A stretch of 64,000 nucleotides of DNA, taken from the NCBI GenBank assembly GCA_963707555.1, contig CAVPQM010000002.1, positions 248,001-312,000 of the forward strand, read 5' to 3'. Below, in pieces: positions 17,884 to 25,586 of the stretch. The stretch comes from JAFAFN01 sp963707555 (lineage in GTDB: Bacteria; Actinomycetota; Acidimicrobiia; Acidimicrobiales; Microtrichaceae). The position numbers and the translations under genes were made by a program. Numbering within the stretch: position 1 is the first letter of the stretch; every line of letters begins with the position of its first letter. Under the pieces are notes generated by a model that worked only from the letters and a program-made list of their open reading frames with translations, did no database searches and had not been told where the DNA came from.

Positions 17884-18951
17884 ATGACGACGACGGGGGA
17901 ACCAGTGACCCAGCAGGTTGACGGCATCGACCACGGACGTGTCTCCGAGTGGTTCTCGGAGCACATCGGCGACGTCAAGGGCACGCTCCGCTTCGATCTG
18001 ATCGCCGGCGGCCACTCGAACCTCACCTTCGGCGTCAGCGACGACCTGGGCCGCCGCTGGGTGCTGCGTCGTCCGCCCCTGGGCCAGGTGCTGGCGACCG
18101 CGCACGACATGCGTCGTGAGCACAAGATCATCGAGGCACTCGGCCCCACCGACGTGCCCGTCCCGACCGTCCGAGGGCTCTGCGAGGACACCGACGTGAA
18201 CGGTGCGCCGTTCTACGTGATGGACTTCGTCGAGGGCGCGGTCATCCGCTCCGAGGCGCAGGCCGCGGCGTTCGATCCCGCCGCCCGTGCGCGTATCGGT
18301 GAGTCGATCGTCGACGTGCTCGCCGCGATCCACGCGGTCGACGTCGACGCCGTCGGCCTCGGCGACCTGGGTCGGAAAGAGGACTACATCGCCCGGCAGC
18401 TGAAGCGCTGGTACACCCAGTTCCAGGGCTCCGACGAGCAGGTCCCCGGCGGGCTCGACCTGCCCGCGGTGCACGACGTGCACGACAAGCTCGCGGCGAA
18501 CATCCCCGAGCAGGGCGCCGCCGCGATCGTGCACGGCGACTACCGCCTCGACAACTGCCTCATCGGCCCCGACGGGTCGGTCGTGGCGGTCCTCGACTGG
18601 GAGATCTGCACCCTCGGCGACCCGCTGGCCGACGTCGGCCTGCTCCACGTGTACTGGGCCGACCCCGACGAGCTCGCCGTCATGCCCCAGGCGTCGCCGA
18701 CCGCCCTCGACGGGTTCCGGCGCAAGGCCGACCTGATGGCCCGCTACGCCGAGCGCTCCGGTCGTGACCTGTCCGACCTCGACGTGTTCGTCGCGTTCGG
18801 ATACTGGAAGCTCACCTGCATCATCGCCGGCGTCTACGCCCGCTACGCGGGTGGTGCCATGGGCGACGTGCCGGCCGAGACCGTGCAGGGCTTCCGCAGC
18901 ATGCTCGATCAGCTCGCCGCGCAGACCGAGATCGCCGGGGCGAAGATCTGA
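17884..18951 (+). CDS. APH-type phosphotransferase (ACAD10-like N-terminal family)
   Basis: A 355-residue kinase-fold protein. The small lobe has the Gly-rich GGHSNLTFGV and LRRPP; the catalytic loop reads VHGDYRLDNCLI and the Mg-binding LDWEICTLGDPLADVG follows. This set matches the actinobacterial phosphotransferase family related to human ACAD10/11 N-terminal domains, which phosphorylate 4-hydroxy acyl groups during fatty acid breakdown. The substrate here is not known. The ATG at 17884 is chosen; a GTG at 17905 with GGGGGAA upstream is an alternative. It is coupled to the next gene by TGATG. Confidence 0.8.
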   Translation: MTTTGEPVTQQVDGIDHGRVSEWFSEHIGDVKGTLRFDLIAGGHSNLTFGVSDDLGRRWVLRRPPLGQVLATAHDMRREHKIIEALGPTDVPVPTVRGLCEDTDVNGAPFYVMDFVEGAVIRSEAQAAAFDPAARARIGESIVDVLAAIHAVDVDAVGLGDLGRKEDYIARQLKRWYTQFQGSDEQVPGGLDLPAVHDVHDKLAANIPEQGAAAIVHGDYRLDNCLIGPDGSVVAVLDWEICTLGDPLADVGLLHVYWADPDELAVMPQASPTALDGFRRKADLMARYAERSGRDLSDLDVFVAFGYWKLTCIIAGVYARYAGGAMGDVPAETVQGFRSMLDQLAAQTEIAGAKI

Positions 18952-19847
18952 TGACCGACAACTCGCTCGTCGACGTCCTGTTCCACCCCGAGCTGACCGA
19001 CCCGGTCATGATCGTCGCGCTCGACGGCTGGATCGATGCCGGCATGGCCGCAGCGAACGCGATGACGGTGCTGCAGAGCATCACCTCGGCCGAGACCGTC
19101 GCCGAGTTCGACACCGACCGGCTGCTCGACCATCGCGCCCGACGCCCGGTCGTGCAGCTGGTGAACGGCCTGATCACCGATCTGACGTGGCCGGCGATCG
19201 AACTGCAGGCGGGGGTCGACAGCTCGGGCAACGACGTGCTGCTGCTGGTCGGCGCCGAGCCCGACTTCGAGTGGCGCGCCTTCACCGAAACCGTGATCGA
19301 GCTGGCCCACAGCTTCGATTGCCGGATGCTCGTGCAGCTCGGCGCCTACCCCGCGCCGGTCGCGCACACCCGGGAGACGAGCCTGTCGGTCACGACGTTC
19401 TCGACGGAGCTGTCCGACACGTTGCACGGCTACGTGCGCGGCACCCTCGACGTGCCCGGCGGCATCCACTCGGTGCTCGACGTGGCGGCGAACAGCAACG
19501 GCATCCCGTCGCTCGGGATCTGGGCGCAGGTACCCCACTACGTGTCGTCCATGCCGTACCCGGCGGCGAGCGTCGCGCTGATCGAGGGCCTCGACGAGAT
19601 CGCCGGGCTCGACATCGAGCTCGGCCAGCTGCCCTCGGATGCCAAGGCGACCCGCATCCGCCTCGACGAGCTCGTCGCCGAGAACGTGCAGCACCAGGCG
19701 ATGGTCGCCCAGCTCGAAGAGATGATGGACCAGGGCCTGGGCGGTCCCGACGCCGCGCCGACGTTCGGCTTCGATCACCTGCCGAGCGGCGACGAGCTGG
19801 CCGAGGAGCTCCAGGAGTTCCTGCGGGATCACCCCGACGAGGGCTGA
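18951..19847 (+). CDS. PAC2-family (proteasome assembly chaperone-like) protein
   Basis: A 298-residue protein of the PAC2 family. The start DPVMIVALDGWIDAGMAAANAM, the central VQLGAYPAPVAHTRETSLSVT and PSLGIWAQVPHYVSSMPYPAASVALIEGL are typical of actinobacterial members, and a coiled-coil-like tail (LVAENVQHQAMVAQLEEMMDQ) follows. In eukaryotes this fold helps build the 20S proteasome; the bacterial role is not settled. The start codon overlaps the stop of the preceding phosphotransferase gene by one base. Confidence 0.82.
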   Translation: MTDNSLVDVLFHPELTDPVMIVALDGWIDAGMAAANAMTVLQSITSAETVAEFDTDRLLDHRARRPVVQLVNGLITDLTWPAIELQAGVDSSGNDVLLLVGAEPDFEWRAFTETVIELAHSFDCRMLVQLGAYPAPVAHTRETSLSVTTFSTELSDTLHGYVRGTLDVPGGIHSVLDVAANSNGIPSLGIWAQVPHYVSSMPYPAASVALIEGLDEIAGLDIELGQLPSDAKATRIRLDELVAENVQHQAMVAQLEEMMDQGLGGPDAAPTFGFDHLPSGDELAEELQEFLRDHPDEG

Positions 19848-19976
19848 CGGATCGATTTGGACCACGGCTACGTGCAGCGGGTCGTGCTGACCATGATGGA
19901 CATCGGCGGGCAGCGACGTCTTCTTCCGTTCGATCGTCGGTGGTGGGTCGCGTCGAACATGCGCACCTCGATGGGC

Positions 19977-20102
19977 CTCGGCGCCGGGTCGCAGTTCCCC
20001 TCGATCCACCACCGCGAACGGCTCGCCGAGATCGGCGCCGTTTCGTCAATCGGATCCGTCGGCGACAGCTACGACAACGCGCTCACCGAGATCGTCATCG
20101 GC
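19977..20102 (+). pseudogene. IS3-type transposase remnant (plus strand)
   Basis: About 42 residues in an otherwise unrelated open frame read GAGSQFPSIHHRERLAEIG and then SIGSVGDSYDNALTE. This is the D-x-GSQ...SVGDSYDNAL-E catalytic-core segment of IS3-family orfB, here with the Asp before AGSQ changed to Gly. Sequence on both sides does not continue the transposase, and no terminal inverted repeats were found. It is a scar, not an active element. A complementary piece in the opposite orientation lies at 20753-20827. The stretch from 20103 to 20321 shows nothing recognisable. Confidence 0.75.
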
Positions 20103-20321
20103 TACGAACGACTGAACTCCGCCGTGGACCCGGACAAGGCCATCATCCAGAGGACGACGCTGACGGGTTACTCAGCCGAGGTGCTTGCCCATGGCGCTGC
20201 ACCCGCTGTCGTATGGGCGAAGGTTCGTCCTGAACGGGCGAAGCACTGGCTGGACGATGAGCGCAGCGTTCCCGGTAATGATGTCGGGCCCCTTCACGGG
20301 CCGCTCTGACCACTCGCACCA

Positions 20322-20708
20322 TCACTCGCCCGATTCCCCGGCGTCGTCTGGTGCAGAGTGTTGCTCAGTCAAGCTGGCGAGGATCCGGTTGACCTTGGCC
20401 CAGTCGTAAGGAGCTGATGGCCCGTCGGCTTGCTCGAACCGATCAGCGAGCGCGCGCAGAGCTGGGATGGCAGCGCCGATCTCAAATCGGTCGATCAGCG
20501 CGAGCGCGTCGAATCGCTTCGTGAGATCATCGCCAAGCGCCCAGGCGATGAGCACCTCGTTCGCTTCGGGGCGATGCTCGACGGGCAGGCTCACGTAGAA
20601 GTCCTCCAACATGAACACCGCCAGCTGAGACTTCTTGTGCGCCGTCGCCTGCCGATTGGCACGCTCCCAAACATCCTGCATCTGCAAAGCCACACTACGC
20701 CCGGTCAT
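20322..20708 (-). CDS. Small protein of unknown function between IS3 scars
   Basis: A protein of about 128 residues starting MTGRSVALQMQDVWERANRQ. An ATG at 20708 with AAGG upstream is preferred over an upstream start at 20744, which would run into the transposase scar. It is soluble, mostly helical by composition, with a middle segment LIAWALGDDLTKRFDALALIDRFEIGAAIPAL that resembles a HEAT-like helix pair. I do not recognise it. Base composition is visibly less GC-rich than the neighbours and it sits between two transposase fragments, so recent acquisition is likely. A small immunity-type protein is possible but unsupported. Confidence 0.6.
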   Translation of the reverse strand: MTGRSVALQMQDVWERANRQATAHKKSQLAVFMLEDFYVSLPVEHRPEANEVLIAWALGDDLTKRFDALALIDRFEIGAAIPALRALADRFEQADGPSAPYDWAKVNRILASLTEQHSAPDDAGESGE

Positions 20709-20752
20709 CCGACGACCTTCAGGAACTCGGTCGGAATTTCGCAAGGGAACTT

Positions 20753-20827
20753 CATCTCCCAGCGCAGGGCCGAGACGGCGAGCTGGGCGGTCATGCGGTC
20801 ATCGATTGAGTAGCCGACAATCCGGGA
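20753..20827 (-). pseudogene. IS3-type transposase remnant (minus strand)
   Basis: On the minus strand, 25 residues SRIVGYSIDDRMTAQLAVSA followed by LRWEM match the rve core of IS3-family orfB (S-R-x-IVG-x-x-x-DHMRT-L-x-x-AL). In an intact orfB this segment lies just before the GSQ/SVGDSYDNAL segment seen on the plus strand at 19977-20102. So the two pieces look like halves of one gene, inverted relative to each other. The fragment abuts the end of the ABC substrate-binding gene, eight bases away. Confidence 0.65.
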
Positions 20828-20835
20828 GCCGCCGA

Positions 20836-22539
20836 CTACCCCGGAGGCAGCGGGGTGTAGTCGGGCAGCACGATCCCGTCGGGCAGGTCGGTGTACATGT
20901 CGACCGCGCCCTCGGGGTCGAAGACGTTCGGAGTGCCCTCGGGCCACTCCCCCGGCAGGTATCGCTCGCCGCCGTCGACGTAGCGCCACATGCCCCTGCC
21001 CTGCTTGCCGGTCTCGTCCTCGCCCGTCGCCTCGGCGTCCCACCAGACCTCGGTCTGGTCGTCGACGCCGGCGTAGTCGACGCCCGGCCAGATGCCTCGT
21101 TCGCCCCACGAGATCTGCGGACTGATCGGGCTGCTCTCGATGATCTCGGCGGCGAAGATCGCCCCTCGGAACGTGTCGTGGGTCAGCTCGGTCCCGATGC
21201 CCTGCAGCACCGAGTACAGGAACTGCAGGTTCGGCAGGATCAGGTTCGAGTTCGCACGAGCGGGCGGCTCCTCGCCGTAGAACCACTCGTAGAGGTACAC
21301 CGCACCCGCCACGCTCGGCGACACACGTGCGTACAGGTTCGACGGACCGAACGCGTGCTGCCACTGCTCCTGGTCGTAGGTGCGGGCGAACACGGTCGTG
21401 TCGACCAGCGCCGAGCCGGTGATGACCCACTCCGGGAAGTAGTCCTGCGCCGTGGCGTTCTCGGTCAAGGTCTGCGGCGCGAGCGGGTCACCGGTGTAGA
21501 GCACCGTCGTGATGCCCTGCGACTTGAGCCGCGCCATGATCTCGCGGGACTCGCCGCCGAGTGACACCGGATCGGTGAACGACACGATCTCGCTGAGCTC
21601 GATGCCGTAGTCGTCCGCGAGGATCGCCTGGAACTCGTCCTTGAGCTGCTCGGACTGCGGCGACGAGGCCAGGTAGATCAGCCCGAACTTCCGCTCCTCG
21701 TCGGCCACGTCGTCGCCGCCGAACTCGGCCTTCCCCTCCGCGAGGCGCTTGCCGATGTACTCCGCCGCCATGAGCGTGCTCTGGTGGGTGTTCTTCTGGA
21801 TGTCCCAGACGTACGGAGCGTTCTGCTCGTACCACTCGATCGTCTGGCCCGGTGTGCACGAGATGCACATCGTCTGGTTGGCGGCGAGCGTCTCGGCGAA
21901 CGCCTCGGTCAGCAACGGACCACCGATCACCGCGAAGGGCTGCAGGTCCCGGGCGATGGTCTCGGCGTCCGCGGTCGCCGCCACCGCGTCGCTGATGGTG
22001 CCGGTCGCGTTGTACCGGACCAGCTCGACCGTGCGCCCGTAGGTCTCGAAGTAGGTGGCGAGCAGCTCGCTGTAGCCCTGGTAGGTCTCGAAGGTCTGCG
22101 TCGGGGTGTCGGTCGCACCGATCTGGCCGTAGACGAAACTGAGGATCGGGTCGTTCTCCTGGGGCACGTACACGACGACCTTGATCGTGTCGTCGGTGAC
22201 GCCCGTCGCGGTCGCCCCGCCGCCAGGGCCGTCGTAGGGCGCGAAGCACTCCGGCGCCGGACGGACCGGCAGTGCGAGCACGCCGTCGTCGACGTCGCAG
22301 CGCTCGCCCCACTCGATGTCGTCGACCTCGCCGCGCTCCTCGGCGACGCTGAAGGGCAGCACGTTCTCCGGCAGCTCGACCTCGATGCCGGCAGGGGCTG
22401 TCGTCGGCGGAGCGTCGCTCGCGACCTCAACGGGTGCATCGACGATCAGCACAGCGAGGATCCCCGCGAGCAGCACGACGACCAGGGCGAACGGGCCCCA
22501 TCTCGCCACGGGGTTCCCGCGACCGGCTCCGTCGTTCAT
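20836..22539 (-). CDS. ABC transporter substrate-binding protein (Liv type)
   Basis: A 567-residue exported binding protein. Residues 1-35 hold a transmembrane or uncleaved signal helix (GPFALVVVLLAGILAVLIVDAP). The rest is a type I periplasmic-binding fold: DDTIKVVVYVPQ at the start, the YFETYGRTVELVRYNATG and AFAVIGGPLL-like segments and GLIYLASSPQSEQLKDEF. It is larger than LivJ/LivK (about 350-400) and belongs to the long actinobacterial group whose ligands are mostly unknown. The ATG at 22539 is six bases after the stop of the MFS-ABC fusion, so it is the last gene of the transporter operon. No lipobox is visible. Confidence 0.82.
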   Translation of the reverse strand: MNDGAGRGNPVARWGPFALVVVLLAGILAVLIVDAPVEVASDAPPTTAPAGIEVELPENVLPFSVAEERGEVDDIEWGERCDVDDGVLALPVRPAPECFAPYDGPGGGATATGVTDDTIKVVVYVPQENDPILSFVYGQIGATDTPTQTFETYQGYSELLATYFETYGRTVELVRYNATGTISDAVAATADAETIARDLQPFAVIGGPLLTEAFAETLAANQTMCISCTPGQTIEWYEQNAPYVWDIQKNTHQSTLMAAEYIGKRLAEGKAEFGGDDVADEERKFGLIYLASSPQSEQLKDEFQAILADDYGIELSEIVSFTDPVSLGGESREIMARLKSQGITTVLYTGDPLAPQTLTENATAQDYFPEWVITGSALVDTTVFARTYDQEQWQHAFGPSNLYARVSPSVAGAVYLYEWFYGEEPPARANSNLILPNLQFLYSVLQGIGTELTHDTFRGAIFAAEIIESSPISPQISWGERGIWPGVDYAGVDDQTEVWWDAEATGEDETGKQGRGMWRYVDGGERYLPGEWPEGTPNVFDPEGAVDMYTDLPDGIVLPDYTPLPPG

Positions 22540-22544
22540 CGCTC

Positions 22545-25500
22545 TCACGAGGCGCTCCCCTTCGATACGTGATCCACTGCACCCGACCGCGACACCGCGG
22601 CCACGTCGTCGCCCAGGTACGACGCGACGACCCGTGGGTCGCTCAGCACCTCGGCCGGCGACCCCTGGGCGATGACCTCGCCGGACTCGAGCGCCACCAG
22701 CCGGTCCGAGATGCCGGCGATCAGCGGCATGTCGTGCTCGATGACGACCATGGCGCAGCCGAGCTCGTCGCGCATCCGCAGCAGCAGCGCGCCGAGCTGC
22801 TCGACCTCTCGTTGCGCGACGCCGGCCGCTGGTTCGTCGAGCAGCAGCAGCGTCGGCTGGTGGGCGACCGCGCAGGCGAACTCGACGATGCGACGGGTGC
22901 CCGTCGACAGCTCGCTGGTGAACGTCTCGGCGTATGCGGTGAGGCCGAACACGCCGAGCAGCTCGTCGACCCTGACGCGGACGCGTCGTTCGCTGTCGTA
23001 CGCGGGCGGCAGGTGCAGCGCCGGGTTGATCGGGTCGCGCACGTCGATCGACTGCTCCAGACCGACGGCGACCGCCTCGGCGACGGTCAGTCCCGGGAAC
23101 AGCTGGCCCCCCTGGAAGGTACGACCGAGTCCCAGTCGGGCCCGCCGGTGTGGCGACAGCTCGGACACGTCCCTGCCCGCCAGGCGGATGCGACCGCCAT
23201 CGAGGGGTTGGTAGCCGCTGATCAGGTCGAAGAGCGTGGTCTTGCCGGCGCCGTTCTGACCGATCAGCCCGAGTACCTCGCCCGGGGCGACCGAGAACGA
23301 CACGTCCTCGGTCGCGGCGATGCCACCGAAGCGACGGGTGACCCCGGTCAGCGCCAGGGCCGGCGGTGCGTCGACCGTGGCGGCGTTCGCTCGCGCCGCA
23401 GCGGCGGTGCGTGTCGTGCCGTCGGTCGAGATGCCGTCCGTTGACGCAGCCGAGGTCCCGCCGCCGGCGAGGAAGACGGCCCGCAGCAGGTCGGGCCGTT
23501 CGAGCAGCTCCTCGGCGGGACCGGAGAAGCGGATGCGCCCCCGCTCCATGAAGTGGGCGGTGGTCGCCATGGTCAGCGCGACGTTGACCGATTGCTCGAC
23601 CAGGATCACCGTGGTCCCGCCGGCTGCGATCTCTCGCACCAGCGCGGCGAGCTGGCCGACCACCAGCGGGGCCAGCCCGAGGCTCAGCTCGTCGATCAGC
23701 AGCAGCTTCGGCTGGGACAGCAGGGCCATGCCCAGGGCGAGCATCTGCTGCTGACCACCGGACAGGTTCGCAGCGGGTTCGTCGAGGCGTTCGCGCAGGA
23801 TCGGGAACGTGTCGAGCACCACCTCGACCCGACGTGCGTGCTCGGCACGGTCCTTGCGCAGCAGCCACCCGGCGGAGCGCAGGTTCTCGGCCACGGTGAG
23901 CGACGGGAACACTCCGGCGCCGCCCGGGACCTGGGCGATGCCGAGTGCGGCGATCTCGTTCGGCGGCGCGTGGGTGATGTCGCGACCGTCGAAGATGACC
24001 GCGCCGTAGTCGGCCTCGGTCAGTCCGGACACGGCACGCAACAGGGTCGACTTGCCGGCGCCGTTGGTGCCGAGCAGGGCGACGATCTCGCCCTCCTTGA
24101 TCTCGAGGTCGATGTCGAAGAGGACCTGCAGCTGTCCGTAGGACACGTTGAGGTCCTTGATCGTCAGCAGCTTCGACCGCCCCGCGGCGCGTTCGGCGAG
24201 GGCGTGCGAGCGAGCGAGCGACGCACCCCAGACGTCGTTGATGTCGCGGCGGATCACCGTGCCGCCCGTCGAGATCATCCAGCCGCCCACGACGAGCACC
24301 GGCACCATGACGAGCATGCCCTGGCGGATGCCGAAGCGTTCGCTCACCCAGCCGATGGCCGGCAGCAACGCGAGGCCCGGGATCGCCCACCACGACGCGA
24401 CCGAGAACCCGACCGACCGGGCCCGTGCCGGGATCGCGAGCGACAGCGTCGCGAACAGCCCCGGCAGCAGCACGGCCAGCACCGAGGTCAGCGCGATGTT
24501 CGACAGCACCGTCAGGTAGATGTTGGGCGACAGCGCGAAGCATGCGACCAGTGCGGCACAGGTGAACGACACACCCTTGAGGAAGCGGAAGATCAGCGCC
24601 GGATCACGCAGGAACAACCGGGTGCCCAGCTTGGCGCCCACGGCGAGGCCGAGGAACTGGAACGGCTCGGCGACCGCGGCCAGATAGCCGCGCTGCAGCT
24701 CATCGAGGTCGTAGACCTCTTCGTAGAGGAGCCCGCCGAGCGACACGAACCCGATGATCGCCACGGCCAGGAACGGCACGGCGTACCAGATCCGGCGCAG
24801 CACCTCGATCTTCCAGAGCAGCCGCCAGGACTCCGCGAAGCTCGCTCGTGGCTCCTCGGTGTTGCTCAGCGCCTCATCCGCGCCGGCGGCGCGGCGCTCC
24901 TGCGCGCCTCGGATGGGGTCCTTGATGCGCAACCCGAGCACGACCAGCACGATCGTCGGGATCGCGAAGACGACGAACGGAGCCCGCCAGCCGTAGAAGT
25001 AGGCGATCGATCCGGCGAGCAACGGCCCCATGAAGTTGCCGAGCACGTTCGCAGCGCGGTGGAACGAGAAGACCGCCGGTCGTTTGTCGACCGAGTAGAA
25101 GTCCGACAGCAGCGCGTTGTGCGTCGGGTCGACCACGGCCCGGCCGATGCCCGAGCCGAGTCGGGCGATCACGAGGATGAGGATCGTGTTCGCGAAGCCG
25201 GTCATCAGCGAGAACCCGGCCCACAGCGCGGCGCCGCCGAGTGCGATGGCGATCCGGTTGCCCCGGTCTGCGGCGATCGCGATCGGCATCTGCATGAGCA
25301 GTGCACCGAACATGGTGAACGCGACGAGCGTCAGGATGCCGGTGTTCGACATGCCGAACGCGTCGCGGACGTTCGGCAGGAGGATCGCGAAGCCGGTGCG
25401 GTCGAGCTCGTCCGCAGCGTTGAGACCGAAGAGGATCAACAGCGGGAAGACCGGCCCGGTGCCGACCATCTCCTGGAGCGACTTCCCGGGGTTGCGCAGC

Positions 25501-25586
25501 GCCCGCGCCCATCGCCGAGGGTTCACCACACCCTTGGACGACTCGCGCAGGTCCTCCCACGTGACTCGATCGGCCGTCGCGGTCAT
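22545..25586 (-). CDS. Triple fusion: MFS permease - LivF-type ATPase - LivG-type ATPase
   Basis: A 1013-residue protein in one clean frame. Residues about 40-460 are a major-facilitator permease of about twelve helices (FGLNAADELDRTGFAILLP, RLGSGIGRAVVDPTHNALLSD, FHRAANVLGNFMGPLLAG). Residues about 475-715 are a LivF-like ATPase: Walker A GTNGAGKST, signature LSGGQQQ, Walker B LLLIDELSLGLAP. Residues about 745-995 are a LivG-like ATPase: Walker A GQNGAGKTT, signature changed to LSTGTRR, Walker B LLLLDEPAAGVA and H-loop IEHDM. A Ser/Thr/Ala linker (about 715-740) joins the ATPases. It overlaps the LivHM gene by four bases. The two ATPases should power the LivHM permease; what the covalently attached MFS unit adds is not known. 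Confidence 0.88.
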   Translation of the reverse strand: MTATADRVTWEDLRESSKGVVNPRRWARALRNPGKSLQEMVGTGPVFPLLILFGLNAADELDRTGFAILLPNVRDAFGMSNTGILTLVAFTMFGALLMQMPIAIAADRGNRIAIALGGAALWAGFSLMTGFANTILILVIARLGSGIGRAVVDPTHNALLSDFYSVDKRPAVFSFHRAANVLGNFMGPLLAGSIAYFYGWRAPFVVFAIPTIVLVVLGLRIKDPIRGAQERRAAGADEALSNTEEPRASFAESWRLLWKIEVLRRIWYAVPFLAVAIIGFVSLGGLLYEEVYDLDELQRGYLAAVAEPFQFLGLAVGAKLGTRLFLRDPALIFRFLKGVSFTCAALVACFALSPNIYLTVLSNIALTSVLAVLLPGLFATLSLAIPARARSVGFSVASWWAIPGLALLPAIGWVSERFGIRQGMLVMVPVLVVGGWMISTGGTVIRRDINDVWGASLARSHALAERAAGRSKLLTIKDLNVSYGQLQVLFDIDLEIKEGEIVALLGTNGAGKSTLLRAVSGLTEADYGAVIFDGRDITHAPPNEIAALGIAQVPGGAGVFPSLTVAENLRSAGWLLRKDRAEHARRVEVVLDTFPILRERLDEPAANLSGGQQQMLALGMALLSQPKLLLIDELSLGLAPLVVGQLAALVREIAAGGTTVILVEQSVNVALTMATTAHFMERGRIRFSGPAEELLERPDLLRAVFLAGGGTSAASTDGISTDGTTRTAAAARANAATVDAPPALALTGVTRRFGGIAATEDVSFSVAPGEVLGLIGQNGAGKTTLFDLISGYQPLDGGRIRLAGRDVSELSPHRRARLGLGRTFQGGQLFPGLTVAEAVAVGLEQSIDVRDPINPALHLPPAYDSERRVRVRVDELLGVFGLTAYAETFTSELSTGTRRIVEFACAVAHQPTLLLLDEPAAGVAQREVEQLGALLLRMRDELGCAMVVIEHDMPLIAGISDRLVALESGEVIAQGSPAEVLSDPRVVASYLGDDVAAVSRSGAVDHVSKGSAS

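Noticed and set aside
19857..20309. A complete 150-residue gene with TTG start
   Set aside because: Only residues about 41-82 have a recognisable (transposase) match and the rest is unrelated, so the frame is a scar and not a functional gene.
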